Source: Bacteroidales bacterium (GTDB lineage: Bacteria; Bacteroidota; Bacteroidia; Bacteroidales; Paludibacteraceae). From it: 35,749 bases of DNA. The first letter of the stretch is position 1, and each line of letters begins with the position of its first letter. This document shows positions 8,364-16,957 of this stretch, one piece after another. The translations under genes were made by a program, and so were the position numbers. The DNA is taken from contig JAAYSS010000044.1 of NCBI GenBank assembly GCA_012518275.1, positions 1 to 35,749 on the forward strand. Reading direction: 5' to 3'. The notes under the pieces are model-generated. The model searched no databases. It was not told the DNA's origin and saw only the letters and a program-made list of their open reading frames with translations.

Positions 8364-9383
8364 TTAGTCTTTGGTCAAGATTTTTACAGCTGTTTCGATT
8401 ATCGTGTCGTAGCCCAATAGTTTGTCGATTTCGCTCATTGATACTTTTACATCGGGTTCAATTCCCCATTCTGTGTTTTGCATTTCTGCATCGTACATTG
8501 GGCTTGCCGAGAATCGAACCATCCATCCGTTTGGTAATTCGCTCGACAACGGCATTCCACCGCCACCACCGGTTTTGTCGCCAATGATGGTCGCTTTCGG
8601 GGCATATTTCATTCGGCACACTAAATCGTTGGCAGCACTGTACGTCATTCGGTTTGTCAATACCGCCACCGATCTTTCCCATTTCAACTTTTCGTGCGAA
8701 AGTGTGTATACGGCATTCGGCTTGGAAAAGTCAGAGTGTCCGTTGCCGGTTTTATGGGTGATGTAGCCCGTCAGGGTTTTTTCAGTAAAAAAACAAGAAG
8801 CCAATTGTTCTGAATTGGTTAATAATCCGCCCCCATTTTCCCTGATGTCGATGATAATTCCTTTGCAATCAGCAAAATGTGAAAAAATTTCAAAGATGTT
8901 TTTATCATTAAAACTGTCCGAAAAACTTCCGTAATAAATATAGCCAACTTCGCCTTCGGCAATTTTCTTGTAGCGAAAAGCACCGGCAATGCGGTAATTT
9001 TCACCTAAATAGCGGTTCTTGAAAATCAGCTTGCTGTCAAAATTAGCCGGATAATCGGTAAACCAATTCCAATAACGACTTTTGTCAAATTCGGAGTAAA
9101 GGTTTACGTGTCCGTCTTTCAATTCGGCAAGCATCTCGGCAAATAAATCAAACAAGGTGTACTTATTTGAAATTGTATCAACGTGGGGAGAATATTTTTT
9201 ATAAACAGCGTCCCAATCAATTTCTTTGTAATCGAGATAACAATAACGTGTATCTATAATTTTCCATAAGGCATCAAAATTTCCACGATTTGTATTAGGT
9301 TTTATTTCAGGCTCTTGGATGCATGTTTGTAAAAGAAAGCCCAACAATAGCACAAGGACGATATGAAAAAGCTTTTTACTCAT
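8364..9383 (-). CDS. S41-family (C-terminal processing/tricorn-like) peptidase, probable lipoprotein
   Basis: I start this at ATG 9383, giving 339 residues; an upstream in-frame ATG at 9434 lies well inside the preceding gene and would bury the signal sequence. The N-terminus (MSKKLFHIVLVLLLGFLLQTC) is a signal peptide ending at Cys21 in a loose lipobox (LQTC), so a lipoprotein is likely but not certain. The S41 core shows GIIIDIRENGGGLL (substrate-binding strand), NRMTYSAANDLV with the probable nucleophile Ser in TYSAA, and GDKTGGGGGMP. No PDZ domain is obvious. Such enzymes act on peptides or C-termini in the envelope. The start overlaps the stop of the upstream putative barrel gene by 8 bases, implying translational coupling. 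Confidence 0.85.
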   Translation of the reverse strand: MSKKLFHIVLVLLLGFLLQTCIQEPEIKPNTNRGNFDALWKIIDTRYCYLDYKEIDWDAVYKKYSPHVDTISNKYTLFDLFAEMLAELKDGHVNLYSEFDKSRYWNWFTDYPANFDSKLIFKNRYLGENYRIAGAFRYKKIAEGEVGYIYYGSFSDSFNDKNIFEIFSHFADCKGIIIDIRENGGGLLTNSEQLASCFFTEKTLTGYITHKTGNGHSDFSKPNAVYTLSHEKLKWERSVAVLTNRMTYSAANDLVCRMKYAPKATIIGDKTGGGGGMPLSSELPNGWMVRFSASPMYDAEMQNTEWGIEPDVKVSMSEIDKLLGYDTIIETAVKILTKD

Positions 9384-10221
9384 AAGAACTGATAAAACGA
9401 GTAGGGATTTTACGTTTTTTTCCTGAAAATACATATAAATCTACCACTGTTCCCACAGCAAAATTCAAACCGCTTTTTTTGAAAACTATATTATTTGCCT
9501 TATATCTTAGGTAGTCGTGTTGGATGTTGATTCTAATTGTACTGAAATTCAGCGGGATGTCAAAATCTAAAAAATGCGTCCATGCTTGTCTGTTATGAAG
9601 CGAGCTGAAATGAAATGCAGGTTGCCAATTATTTAGCATAAACATTTCGTAGTACGTAATACCTTGTAAAGGGACAAACATACAGCCGAGTAAGGGTGTT
9701 TGAGCACCATATCGGATGCGAAAATCTTGTCGCCACAGGCTGAAAAGATGCTGTAATCCAGCTGTAGCGTTCAGACCGGTATGAAGGTCGAGCGAAAAGG
9801 GATTGTTCACATTGCGCGATAAGTACTTACCACCGACGCCTAAATCCCAACTTCCACCCAAATGCAACATCAGGTTGTTTGCAGGACGGATGTGGTAGTT
9901 TACACCAAAACTGTAATTCGTGTTAAAAAACATCATCGAGTTGTTTCGGCTTGGATGATGCGCCCACCCGCCATCAATAAATCCTTTGTGCGTGTATGAA
10001 AGCTTGTTGTTTGCAGGATTGAAAAATTTTTGCGCCTTGTTTTGAAGCCTTATTTGCAAGCCGCTGTACTCAAACGGTGATAGGTATGGGTCCAGTATTC
10101 TCGCAAAGCCAGCCCCCACCGTATTGGAAGAAGTGGTTAGTGCATAAAGTGAATCGTTTTCTTGCTGAGCTTGAATAGAAACGGATAGTAATATTAGTAT
10201 TACGGGAAAAATTTTCTTCAT
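9376..10221 (-). CDS. Secreted putative outer-membrane beta-barrel protein (possibly DUF3316)
   Basis: I start at ATG 10221, giving 281 residues with a clean signal peptide (MKKIFPVILILLSVSIQAQ). A longer in-frame reading to 10620 would run deep into the divergent sirtuin gene and is rejected. The mature part has alternating hydrophobic/aromatic strands typical of outer-membrane barrels (for example NSMMFFNTNYSFGVNYHI, NLMLHLGGSWDLGVGGKY, TFIRINIQHDY-like segments near the end) and no enzyme motif. The overall pattern recalls DUF3316 proteins of Bacteroidales; that name is from memory and tentative. It is the first gene of the minus-strand run leading to the S41 peptidase, whose start it overlaps. 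Confidence 0.65.
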   Translation of the reverse strand: MKKIFPVILILLSVSIQAQQENDSLYALTTSSNTVGAGFARILDPYLSPFEYSGLQIRLQNKAQKFFNPANNKLSYTHKGFIDGGWAHHPSRNNSMMFFNTNYSFGVNYHIRPANNLMLHLGGSWDLGVGGKYLSRNVNNPFSLDLHTGLNATAGLQHLFSLWRQDFRIRYGAQTPLLGCMFVPLQGITYYEMFMLNNWQPAFHFSSLHNRQAWTHFLDFDIPLNFSTIRINIQHDYLRYKANNIVFKKSGLNFAVGTVVDLYVFSGKKRKIPTRFISSYE

Positions 10222-10247
10222 TAAAAAATCATCACAATGAGAAAATA

Positions 10248-10255
10248 CAAAAATA
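10248..10255 (-). promoter_or_regulatory. Possible -7 element for the barrel/S41/trmH run
   Basis: TATTTTTG on the minus strand, 26 bases upstream of the ATG at 10221, fits TAnnTTTG. I see no good TTG at the expected distance, so this is a weaker call. Confidence 0.4.
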
Positions 10256-10276
10256 GAAAAAATAAATGATACGGAG

Positions 10277-10307
10277 TTGTGAATTCGGTTATAATTCAAT
10301 AAATTTG
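10277..10307 (+). promoter_or_regulatory. Promoter of the sirtuin gene
   Basis: TTG at 10277-10279, a 20-base spacer and TAAATTTG at 10300-10307 fit the Bacteroidetes promoter pattern. The predicted start is near 10313, about 30 bases before the ATG at 10342. It is arranged back-to-back with the barrel gene promoter. Confidence 0.6.
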
Positions 10308-10341
10308 TGGAAAAAGAATATTTTATTAAGGAAGAAATAGA

Positions 10342-11028
10342 ATGAAAAAACGATTGGTAGTTTTGACCGGCGCCGGGATGAGTGCCGAAAGCGGAATTGC
10401 AACTTTTAGAGGGGCAGGTGGTTTGTGGAACAACGAGCGGGTAGAGGATGTGGCAACTCCGGAAGGCTTTCATAGAAATCCGCAGAAAGTTCTTGATTTT
10501 TACAACAAAAGGCGTAAAGAACTTTTTGATGTGGAACCGAATGAGGGACATCGGATATTGGCTGAGTTGGAAGAAAAATTTGACGTGCGTATCATCACTC
10601 AAAATGTGGACAATCTGCATGAACGAGGCGGAAGCTCAAACGTAATTCACTTGCACGGAGAATTGATGAAAGTGCGCTCAATGGGTGGTAAGGAAGAGGT
10701 GTTTGAACTTACAGAAGACAACTTAGAAATTCACGTAGGTGACAAATGTCCGAAGGGATATCAGCTTCGTCCACATATCGTATGGTTTGGGGAGCCGGTT
10801 CCGGAGATTGAAAATGCAGTTAAGGAAGTTGAAAAAGCGGATATCTTCTTGATTATCGGAACTTCTATGCAGGTTTATCCGGCTGCAGGTTTGATTAACT
10901 ATGCTCCGCGTGATATCCCGATTTATCTGATTGACCCGAATCAAGTGCTGCTACATAATGACCGAGTGCAAGTGATTCAAAAAGGGGCAAGTGAGGGCAT
11001 GAAGGAGTTTGTAAGCTTGGTAGAGTAG
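10342..11028 (+). CDS. cobB: NAD-dependent protein deacylase (class III sirtuin, CobB-like)
   Basis: A 228-residue sirtuin that removes acyl groups from lysines using NAD+. Visible motifs: LTGAGMSAESGIATFRG (residues 8-24, NAD binding), TQNVDNLHERGG (86-97), catalytic His105 in HLHGE, and IIGTSMQVYPAAG. Y54 and R57 (motif YxxR) match the pair that in SIRT5 and E. coli CobB binds succinyl/malonyl lysine, suggesting desuccinylase activity. The zinc module is absent: only one Cys (C136, in GDKCPKG) lies where two CxxC pairs normally sit, and the region is short. I believe related Bacteroidetes sirtuins share this. It is a single-gene unit ended by a hairpin terminator. Confidence 0.92.
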   Translation: MKKRLVVLTGAGMSAESGIATFRGAGGLWNNERVEDVATPEGFHRNPQKVLDFYNKRRKELFDVEPNEGHRILAELEEKFDVRIITQNVDNLHERGGSSNVIHLHGELMKVRSMGGKEEVFELTEDNLEIHVGDKCPKGYQLRPHIVWFGEPVPEIENAVKEVEKADIFLIIGTSMQVYPAAGLINYAPRDIPIYLIDPNQVLLHNDRVQVIQKGASEGMKEFVSLVE

Positions 11029-11083
11029 TAAGTTAAGCTTGGCAAGGAAAGCGAAAGATGGGTTTTAGTATTTAGTTTATAGT

Positions 11084-11107
11084 AAAAAGGCACCGCAGTG
11101 CCTTTTT
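11084..11107. terminator. Bidirectional terminator after the sirtuin gene
   Basis: A perfect 10-bp inverted repeat AAAAAGGCAC / GTGCCTTTTT with a 4-base loop lies between the sirtuin stop (11028) and the convergent secreted-protein gene (stop at 11124). The A and T runs let it serve both strands. Confidence 0.85.
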
Positions 11108-11123
11108 ATGATTGTTATTTGTT

Positions 11124-11705
11124 CTATAAATCATTTATAGCATCTTCTCTGATTTTTTCACTGTTTATTTTGTCAAAGTATGCCAGTTTAATAAAACACT
11201 TGTCTGTGTCGACATGGTCTATAGATAACTGAATTTCGCCTTTATCTGTTTCCCAAATTGAATAGTATTTACATCTGTCAAATTTAACTTCGTGCATTCT
11301 ACTCATATCGTCCTTTGGCTCAAAATCACTTTCAAAGATTTCTAAAACATTGGATGGTTCTCCATACTTTATGGTTAACATTTCCTTTAAGTCGAAATAA
11401 TTGCCAGAAAGAGTTGACCAAGTGTCTCTACTGGGGAAAATTACTCCAATTTTATGTACTAAATTCCTTTGTTTTAACGTTATAACACCAACATAACAAT
11501 TTTTATAACCAGCGAAGTCACCTTTGAGTAGTGCAGTTCCGTCATCTGTCCCCAAGTATGAAAAACCATTTTTTTTCATTTGTGCAATATACTCTTCAAG
11601 AGTCCCATCAATAGGTACTCCTTTAAATGTTAGATGGTCAGAAGTTTGAGCGAAAGAAGTTAATGCTGCAAACACAAAAGCTAGAGATAATAGTAAATTT
11701 TTCAT
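11124..11705 (-). CDS. Secreted protein of unknown function
   Basis: A 193-residue protein with a clear signal peptide (MKNLLLSLAFVFAALTSFA, then Q), so exported. The mature part starts DHLTFKGVPIDGTLEEYIAQM, followed by a mixed alpha/beta domain with KYGEPSNVLEIF and QLSIDHVDTDKCFIKLAYFD near the C-terminus. The 'F.GIPI.G....F...L...GF' opening is one I have seen in small secreted Bacteroides proteins, but I cannot name a function. There is no catalytic signature. The start is supported by AGGAG 6 bases upstream. It lies just downstream of the leucine-operon terminator on the same strand, and appears to be its own unit. Confidence 0.75.
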   Translation of the reverse strand: MKNLLLSLAFVFAALTSFAQTSDHLTFKGVPIDGTLEEYIAQMKKNGFSYLGTDDGTALLKGDFAGYKNCYVGVITLKQRNLVHKIGVIFPSRDTWSTLSGNYFDLKEMLTIKYGEPSNVLEIFESDFEPKDDMSRMHEVKFDRCKYYSIWETDKGEIQLSIDHVDTDKCFIKLAYFDKINSEKIREDAINDL

Positions 11706-11711
11706 ATTGAA

Positions 11712-11716
11712 CTCCT
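11712..11716 (-). promoter_or_regulatory. Shine-Dalgarno AGGAG for the secreted-protein gene
   Basis: On the minus strand AGGAG lies 6 bases before the ATG at 11705. It is one of few real Shine-Dalgarno sequences in this window and supports the chosen start. Confidence 0.5.
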
Positions 11717-11846
11717 TTATTATATTTTTTCTAATAATCTTTTGTATTGTTTTTCCGAAAAGTTATAAGTTACATTTTTACAAAGTAATTTAAATTTTCG
11801 TAATGCTTAATATGGTTGTGTCGATTTAAAAATATCCTTATAAATG

Positions 11847-11878
11847 CAAATATAACCATTTCCTTTTATAAAAAACAA
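11847..11878 (-). promoter_or_regulatory. Possible promoter for the secreted-protein gene inside the leu terminator tail
   Basis: On the minus strand TTG (11878-11876), a 21-base spacer and TATATTTG (11854-11847) resemble a promoter. The TTG is part of the T-tract of the leucine-operon terminator. It would give a 5' UTR of about 135 bases, which is long, so a closer promoter that I did not recognise is possible. Confidence 0.4.
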
Positions 11879-11907
11879 AAACAGCCTTTGAATTTATCAA
11901 AAGCTGT
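11868..11907 (-). terminator. Terminator of the leucine/isoleucine operon
   Basis: On the minus strand, an 11-bp stem (ACAGCTTTTGA / TCAAAGGCTGT, one U-G pair) with a 5-base loop is followed by TTTTTGTTTTTT. It lies 27 bases after the leuB stop. Confidence 0.88.
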
Positions 11908-11933
11908 AATCGTCACTCATCATTTATCACTTA

Positions 11934-13007
11934 TCAATTCTTTTTAATCCACTCCGTAATCCATTGTCCTACTTCGCTGGTTTTGTAGGCTTTTCCGCCA
12001 TTGGCAATATCTTCGGTAACGATACCGGCTTCAAGGCTGGCGGTTACGGCATTGCGGATCAGCTGCCCTTCGGTTTTCATCTCGAAGGCATATTCAAACA
12101 TCAGTGCGGCGGAAAGGATGGCTGCAAGCGGATTGGCAATGTTCTTGCCTGCCGCCTGCGGATACGAGCCGTGAATAGGCTCAAATACCGACGTATGCAA
12201 CCCGATGGATGCCGATGGCAGCATGCCGAGCGAACCGGTGATGACGGATGCTTCGTCGGTCAGGATGTCGCCGAAGAGGTTTTCGGTTACCAGCACGTCG
12301 AAACTTTTGGGCCACTGGATGATGCGCATGGCTGCATTGTCCACAAACATATATTCGGTTTCCACGTCAGGGTATTGCGGGGCAATTTCCTGTGCTATCT
12401 GGCGCCACAAACGGGAAGTGGCAAGGATATTGGCTTTGTCCACTACGGTTACTTTCTTTTTTCGCTGCATGGCAAATTTAAAAGCCAGGTGAAGAATACG
12501 TTCCACTTCTTCGCGGGTGTACACGCACGTGTCGTAGGCGGTGTTTCCATCTTCGCTACGTCCCTGCGGACGCCCAAAGTAGAGCCCGCCCGTCAGTTCG
12601 CGGATGCAGATAAAGTCGGCACCATTCACCAAGTCGGCGCGCAACGGTGATTTGTGAAGCAGTTGTGAAAATGTGTTTACCGGACGAATATTGGCGTAAA
12701 GTCCGAGATTTTTTCGCATTCGCAGTAATCCCTGCTCCGGACGAACTTTCGCGTTTGGGTCGTTATCGTACTTCGGGTCTCCGATAGCGCCGAAAAGCAC
12801 AGCATCGGACTGCATACAGAGTTCGTGCGTTTCAGCAGGGTAGGGGTCGCCCGTGGCATCAATGGCACATGCGCCCGCGAGCGCTTCTTTGTATTCCAGC
12901 TTATGTCCGAATTTCTCACAAACGGCTTTTGTAACGTCTAAGGCTTGTTTAGTTATTTCCGGACCTATTCCGTCGCCCGGAAGGACGGCTATTTTTAATG
13001 TTTTCAT
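11934..13007 (-). CDS. leuB: 3-isopropylmalate dehydrogenase
   Basis: A 357-residue NAD-dependent beta-decarboxylating dehydrogenase that converts (2R,3S)-3-isopropylmalate to 2-oxoisocaproate precursor in leucine synthesis; the same enzyme can act on beta-methyl-D-malate from the citramalate route to give 2-oxobutyrate. Features seen: [11 protein letters not shown] at the N-terminus, the substrate loop with Arg residues ([16 protein letters not shown]), [16 protein letters not shown], and the metal/substrate segment [19 protein letters not shown], then [15 protein letters not shown], and [18 protein letters not shown] for cofactor. Length is normal. It is the last gene of the operon, 18 bases after cimA, followed by a strong terminator. 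Confidence 0.96.
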   Translation of the reverse strand: MKTLKIAVLPGDGIGPEITKQALDVTKAVCEKFGHKLEYKEALAGACAIDATGDPYPAETHELCMQSDAVLFGAIGDPKYDNDPNAKVRPEQGLLRMRKNLGLYANIRPVNTFSQLLHKSPLRADLVNGADFICIRELTGGLYFGRPQGRSEDGNTAYDTCVYTREEVERILHLAFKFAMQRKKKVTVVDKANILATSRLWRQIAQEIAPQYPDVETEYMFVDNAAMRIIQWPKSFDVLVTENLFGDILTDEASVITGSLGMLPSASIGLHTSVFEPIHGSYPQAAGKNIANPLAAILSAALMFEYAFEMKTEGQLIRNAVTASLEAGIVTEDIANGGKAYKTSEVGQWITEWIKKN

Positions 13008-13025
13008 CTGTAAAAAAATTATGAG

Positions 13026-14642
13026 TTACGGCAGATTACCATACTTGATATTGGGCATACTGTCCGTTTCAATCATGTTAAGCATTTTTTCGGTGGCTTT
13101 GATGGCTGCCACGGTTTGGTCGCCGTCAAGTCCACGTGTTTTGAAAGTTTTGCCGGCGTATCGCCACGTGATAATGGTTTGTACGATGGCGTTGGTTTGT
13201 CCGCCGGGCGGGATGTCTACTTCGTAGTCGAGCAACTCCGGTGTCTGTTTCCCGAGTCTTTTGTACATTTTGTACATCGCTTTCGAGAAGGCATTATACT
13301 GTCCGGCGCCCGCTGCCGACTCTTCGTGTAATTCTCCGTTTATTTCTGCTTTCACGTTAGCCATGGGGCGTAGTCCTTGCGAGAGTGAAAGAGAATAATT
13401 GATGATGCGTACTGGTTTTTCTTCGTTGCCGTTCTGAATTACATCGGAGATGATATAAGGCAGGTCTTCGAGCGTAACTACTTCTTTTTGGTCGCCCAAT
13501 TCGATAACGCGTTGGGTAACCTGTTTCATGATTTCGTCATCCAACTCAATGCCGAGCGCCTGTAAGTTTTTACGGATATTGGCTTTGCCTGATGTCTTTC
13601 CGAGCGCATATGAGCGTGTTCGTCCGAAGCGTTCGGGCAATAAATCATTAAAGTAAAGATTTTTCTTGTTATCTCCATCGGCATGAATACCTGCTACTTG
13701 CGTGAAGACGTTATCTCCGATAATCGGTTTGTTGTTCGGGATGCGAATACCCGAGTAACTTTCAACCACCTTGCTGATGTGGTAAATTTTATTTTCAACA
13801 ATGTTAGTTTTGATTTTTAGGTGGTCCGAAATTACAGCCATTACCGAAGTTAACGGTGCGTTTCCGGCACGTTCTCCAAGTCCGTTTATCGTTACGTGTA
13901 CACCTTGCACGCCTGCTTTAACAGCTTCGTACACATTTCCAACTGCCATGTCGTAATCATTATGCGCGTGAAAATCAAAATGCAGGGTAGGGTAGCGCTC
14001 TATCATTTTACGGCAAAAACTTCCTGTTTCATCCGGATTGAGAATACCAAGTGTATCCGGAAGCATAAATCGTTGAATACCTTGATATTGAAGTTCATCT
14101 ACAATTTGATAAACGTACTCTTCCGAATTGCGCATACCGCTTGACCAATCTTCTAGGTAAATATTTACCTTCATACCCATTTCGTTGGCTTTTTTAACAA
14201 CTGCTTTTATATCGGAAAGATGCTCTTCGGCTGTTTTGCAAAGCTGGTGTTTGCAGTGGTTAAGCGAGCCTTTGCAAAGTAGATTGACCACACGGCAGCC
14301 GGTTTTGTAAATCCAGTCGAGCGATGCCGTGCCATCTACGAAGCCGAGAATTTCAATCTTGTCGATGTAGCCATTCGCTTTTGCCCATTGGGCAATTTTG
14401 CTTACGGAATTAAATTCCCCTTCCGAAACGCGTGCCGATGCAATTTCTATACGGTCAACGCCTAAATCTTCGAGTAATAGACGAGTAACACTTAATTTTT
14501 CTTGTGCCGAAAAAGAAACGGCTGAAGTCTGCTCGCCATCGCGAAGTGTAGTGTCCATGATTTCGACATAGCCATTCATTCTGCGGAAGGGGGAATTCTG
14601 GTCAGTTTGTTCAAAATTTTCGATATCCATGTTTGTTTTCAT
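13026..14642 (-). CDS. cimA: (R)-citramalate synthase, CimA type (isopropylmalate-synthase family)
   Basis: A 538-residue protein of the IPMS/citramalate/homocitrate synthase family: TIM barrel (about residues 20-300), linker, and LeuA-type dimer/regulatory domain (about 415-515). I prefer citramalate synthase (pyruvate + acetyl-CoA) to a second isopropylmalate synthase because it follows Leptospira CimA, as I remember it, almost block by block: [91 protein letters not shown]. In LiCMS, two Leu and a Tyr line the pyruvate pocket, and the blocks ILGF, NLL and YLED supply them here; the true LeuA of this operon has [10 protein letters not shown] at the last block. It sits between the yjbR remnant and leuB. 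An alternative start is Met5. Confidence 0.82.
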   Translation of the reverse strand: MKTNMDIENFEQTDQNSPFRRMNGYVEIMDTTLRDGEQTSAVSFSAQEKLSVTRLLLEDLGVDRIEIASARVSEGEFNSVSKIAQWAKANGYIDKIEILGFVDGTASLDWIYKTGCRVVNLLCKGSLNHCKHQLCKTAEEHLSDIKAVVKKANEMGMKVNIYLEDWSSGMRNSEEYVYQIVDELQYQGIQRFMLPDTLGILNPDETGSFCRKMIERYPTLHFDFHAHNDYDMAVGNVYEAVKAGVQGVHVTINGLGERAGNAPLTSVMAVISDHLKIKTNIVENKIYHISKVVESYSGIRIPNNKPIIGDNVFTQVAGIHADGDNKKNLYFNDLLPERFGRTRSYALGKTSGKANIRKNLQALGIELDDEIMKQVTQRVIELGDQKEVVTLEDLPYIISDVIQNGNEEKPVRIINYSLSLSQGLRPMANVKAEINGELHEESAAGAGQYNAFSKAMYKMYKRLGKQTPELLDYEVDIPPGGQTNAIVQTIITWRYAGKTFKTRGLDGDQTVAAIKATEKMLNMIETDSMPNIKYGNLP

Positions 14643-14657
14643 TATTTCTTCTCAAAG

Positions 14658-14830
14658 CTATTTCAGCATTGAATTTATCTTTTTAGGCAATTTCGCTTTT
14701 ACCAAATCATACGAATGCATAATTCACTCTTTTATCTGATTTTCATTACGAGTGTTTCGTCATCAAACGGGAAACTCTCATCTACATGTGGCAAAGAAAA
14801 GCAAAAATCTCGAAGTTCTTCTACATTCAT
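14658..14830 (-). pseudogene. Remnant of a YjbR/MmcQ-family gene with its middle deleted
   Basis: Two minus-strand pieces belong to one small family. The first (14830-14732, 32 codons and stop) reads [20 protein letters not shown] and then PFDDETLVMK, matching the N-terminus of YjbR/MmcQ proteins. The second (14720-14658, another frame) reads HSYDLVKAKLPKKI, matching their C-terminal HSYdLVvakLPkk. The family is usually about 115-120 residues, so around 60 central residues are missing and the frame is broken at the join. The start overlaps the leuD stop as ATGA, so the intact ancestor was translationally coupled to leuD. YjbR proteins are DNA-binding-fold proteins of unclear role. Confidence 0.75.
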
Positions 14831-15426
14831 TTAAATAAATTTGCATCGGATTTTTCCCACTTCTCAATCAGTTCTTTCTTGCTTAGCAAATAGTCGATAT
14901 CGTCAAAACCATTCAGCAGGCAATCTTTTTTGTAGGCATTGATTTCAAAAGTTTCGGCTTTACCGTTAGCATTATTGGTGATGGTTTGATTAAGCAAATC
15001 CACGGTCAGCGTAGTTTTTGGATTTTCATTGACTGAAGCAAAAATCTCAGCCAAAAACTCCGGTGAAACTACCACCGGAAGGATGCCGTTATTCAAAGCA
15101 TTGTTTTTGAATATATCAGCAAAGAAACTTGAAACCACCACTTTAAATCCATAGCCGGCAATTGCCCACGCGGCATGCTCGCGGCTACTTCCGGAACCGA
15201 AATTCTTTCCTGCCACAAGTATTTCACCCGTGTAAGTTGGGTCGTTCAATACGAAATCGACTTTGGGCGTTTTGTCTTTATTGTAACGCCAATCGGCAAA
15301 AAGATTATCTCCGAAACCGTTTTTATCGGTTGCTTTCAGAAAACGGGCAGGAATGATTTGATCGGTATCCACGTTCTCGATAGGAAGTGGAATAATAGTA
15401 CTTGTTATTGTTTTAAATTTTTCCAT
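14827..15426 (-). CDS. leuD: 3-isopropylmalate dehydratase small subunit
   Basis: I choose ATG 15426 ([20 protein letters not shown]), giving 199 residues, the usual LeuD size; an upstream in-frame ATG at 15447 adds seven unconserved residues. LeuD is the swivel domain that joins LeuC to isomerise 2-isopropylmalate to 3-isopropylmalate, and the same pair handles citramalate. Motifs: [14 protein letters not shown] (about residues 18-31), [16 protein letters not shown] (about 73-88), and [18 protein letters not shown] (about 101-118). It follows leuC after 91 bases. Its stop codon overlaps the start of the yjbR remnant by four bases (ATGA). Confidence 0.95.
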   Translation of the reverse strand: MEKFKTITSTIIPLPIENVDTDQIIPARFLKATDKNGFGDNLFADWRYNKDKTPKVDFVLNDPTYTGEILVAGKNFGSGSSREHAAWAIAGYGFKVVVSSFFADIFKNNALNNGILPVVVSPEFLAEIFASVNENPKTTLTVDLLNQTITNNANGKAETFEINAYKKDCLLNGFDDIDYLLSKKELIEKWEKSDANLFK

Positions 15427-15517
15427 TTTGAGCTTTCTTGAACACAAATTACTAAATTATGAAGAGAAATTTGTGATAATTTGCGATTTTTTGTGAAATT
15501 TGTATTCTTATTTGATT

Positions 15518-16945
15518 TTATGGTTTTGTAATACAACCGTTTATGGCTGTTGCTGCGGCTACGAGCGGACCGGCAAGAATGGTGCGTGCACCCGGTCCTT
15601 GGCGTCCTTCAAAGTTTCGATTTGATGTACTAACGGCATATTTTCCGGCAGGAATTTTATCGTCGTTCATTGCCAAGCAAGCCGAGCAACCCGGCTGACG
15701 AATGGCAAATCCGGCTTCTTCTAAAATTTTGTCCAACCCTTCTTCTTCAATCTGCTTACGTACTCTCCAGCTTCCCGGTACGAGCCAAGCTGTAATATTG
15801 TCTGCTTTTTTCTTCCCCTTCACATAATTGGCAAACAGGCGGAAATCTTCGATGCGCCCGTTGGTGCAGCTGCCGAGAAACACATAGTCAATCGGCTTTC
15901 CAAGTAGTTTTTCCCCAGGTGCAAAGCCCATATAATCCAACGACTTTTGGAATGAAATACGTCCGGCTGCATCGATCTCATCCAATGTCGGGATGCTATC
16001 GCTGATACCCATTCCCATTCCCGGGTTGGTGCCGTAAGTTATCATCGGCTGAATTTCGCTTGCGTCAAATTCAAGTTCGCGGTCGAAGACGGCATCATCA
16101 TCCGATTTCAGCGTTTTCCAATAAGCAAGTTTTTTATCCCACTCTTCGCCTTTCGGTGCAAATTCACGTCCTTTCACGTAGCTGAACGTTGTTTCATCCG
16201 GCGCAATCAAACCACCGCGCGCACCCATTTCGATGGAAAGATTACAAACCGTCATCCGTTCTTCCATGGTCATATTACGGATGGCTTCGCCGGCATATTC
16301 TACGAAATAACCGGTAGCGCCGCCCGTGGTCAGCTTGGAAATCATATAAAGCGCTAAGTCTTTTGATGTTACACCAGGATTGAGCTTTCCGTTGAAAGTG
16401 ATGCGCATCGTTTTCGGACGAGTTTGTAAGATGCATTGCGTGGCAAGCACCATTTCCACTTCGCTTGTGCCGATACCAAAGGCAATAGTGCCGAAAGCGC
16501 CATGTGTGGAAGTGTGGCTGTCGCCGCAAACAATGGTCATTCCAGGTTGCGTGAATCCATTTTCAGGTCCTATAATGTGAACCACGCCATTTTTCTCATG
16601 ACCGAGCGGGTAGTAAATCGGCATCCCGAAATCTTTCGCGTTTTTGGCAAACTGGTCTAATTGGTTGCGCGAAATCGGGTCTTTTACCGGCAGTTCCTGA
16701 TTGATAGTCGGTGTGTTGTGGTCGGCAGTCATCGTCGTCTTTTCCGGACGAAAAACCTTCAATCTCCGTTCACGAAGTCCGTTGAATGCCTGCGGACTGG
16801 TAACTTCGTGGCAGAAATGGCGGTCTATGTATAGTTGTGTCGGACCGTTTTCAATAGTCGAAACCACGTGTGCGTCCCAGATTTTATCGAAAAGAGTTTT
16901 CCCTTGTTTTTTTGAAAGGGAAATTTGTTGTGGATTATTTGTCAT
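15518..16945 (-). CDS. leuC: 3-isopropylmalate dehydratase large subunit
   Basis: A 475-residue aconitase-family protein carrying the [4Fe-4S] cluster; with LeuD it converts 2- to 3-isopropylmalate. The substrate/cluster motifs are all present: [14 protein letters not shown] near residue 41, [20 protein letters not shown] near 128-147, [20 protein letters not shown], the cluster ligands Cys in [13 protein letters not shown] and the CxxC pair in [12 protein letters not shown], and [18 protein letters not shown] near the C-terminus. Length is normal for bacterial LeuC. The gene begins 12 bases after leuA and is followed by leuD, the standard order. Confidence 0.97.
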   Translation of the reverse strand: MTNNPQQISLSKKQGKTLFDKIWDAHVVSTIENGPTQLYIDRHFCHEVTSPQAFNGLRERRLKVFRPEKTTMTADHNTPTINQELPVKDPISRNQLDQFAKNAKDFGMPIYYPLGHEKNGVVHIIGPENGFTQPGMTIVCGDSHTSTHGAFGTIAFGIGTSEVEMVLATQCILQTRPKTMRITFNGKLNPGVTSKDLALYMISKLTTGGATGYFVEYAGEAIRNMTMEERMTVCNLSIEMGARGGLIAPDETTFSYVKGREFAPKGEEWDKKLAYWKTLKSDDDAVFDRELEFDASEIQPMITYGTNPGMGMGISDSIPTLDEIDAAGRISFQKSLDYMGFAPGEKLLGKPIDYVFLGSCTNGRIEDFRLFANYVKGKKKADNITAWLVPGSWRVRKQIEEEGLDKILEEAGFAIRQPGCSACLAMNDDKIPAGKYAVSTSNRNFEGRQGPGARTILAGPLVAAATAINGCITKP

Positions 16946-16957
16946 ATTTTAGAATTT

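Noticed and set aside
10222-10620. Long N-terminal extension of the minus-strand barrel gene
   Set aside because: It overlaps most of the N-terminal half of the well-supported sirtuin gene on the other strand and would place the signal peptide deep inside the protein.
13026-14642. A second isopropylmalate synthase from a leuA duplication
   Set aside because: The motifs differ consistently from the operon's own LeuA and follow citramalate synthase; recent duplication is not supported.
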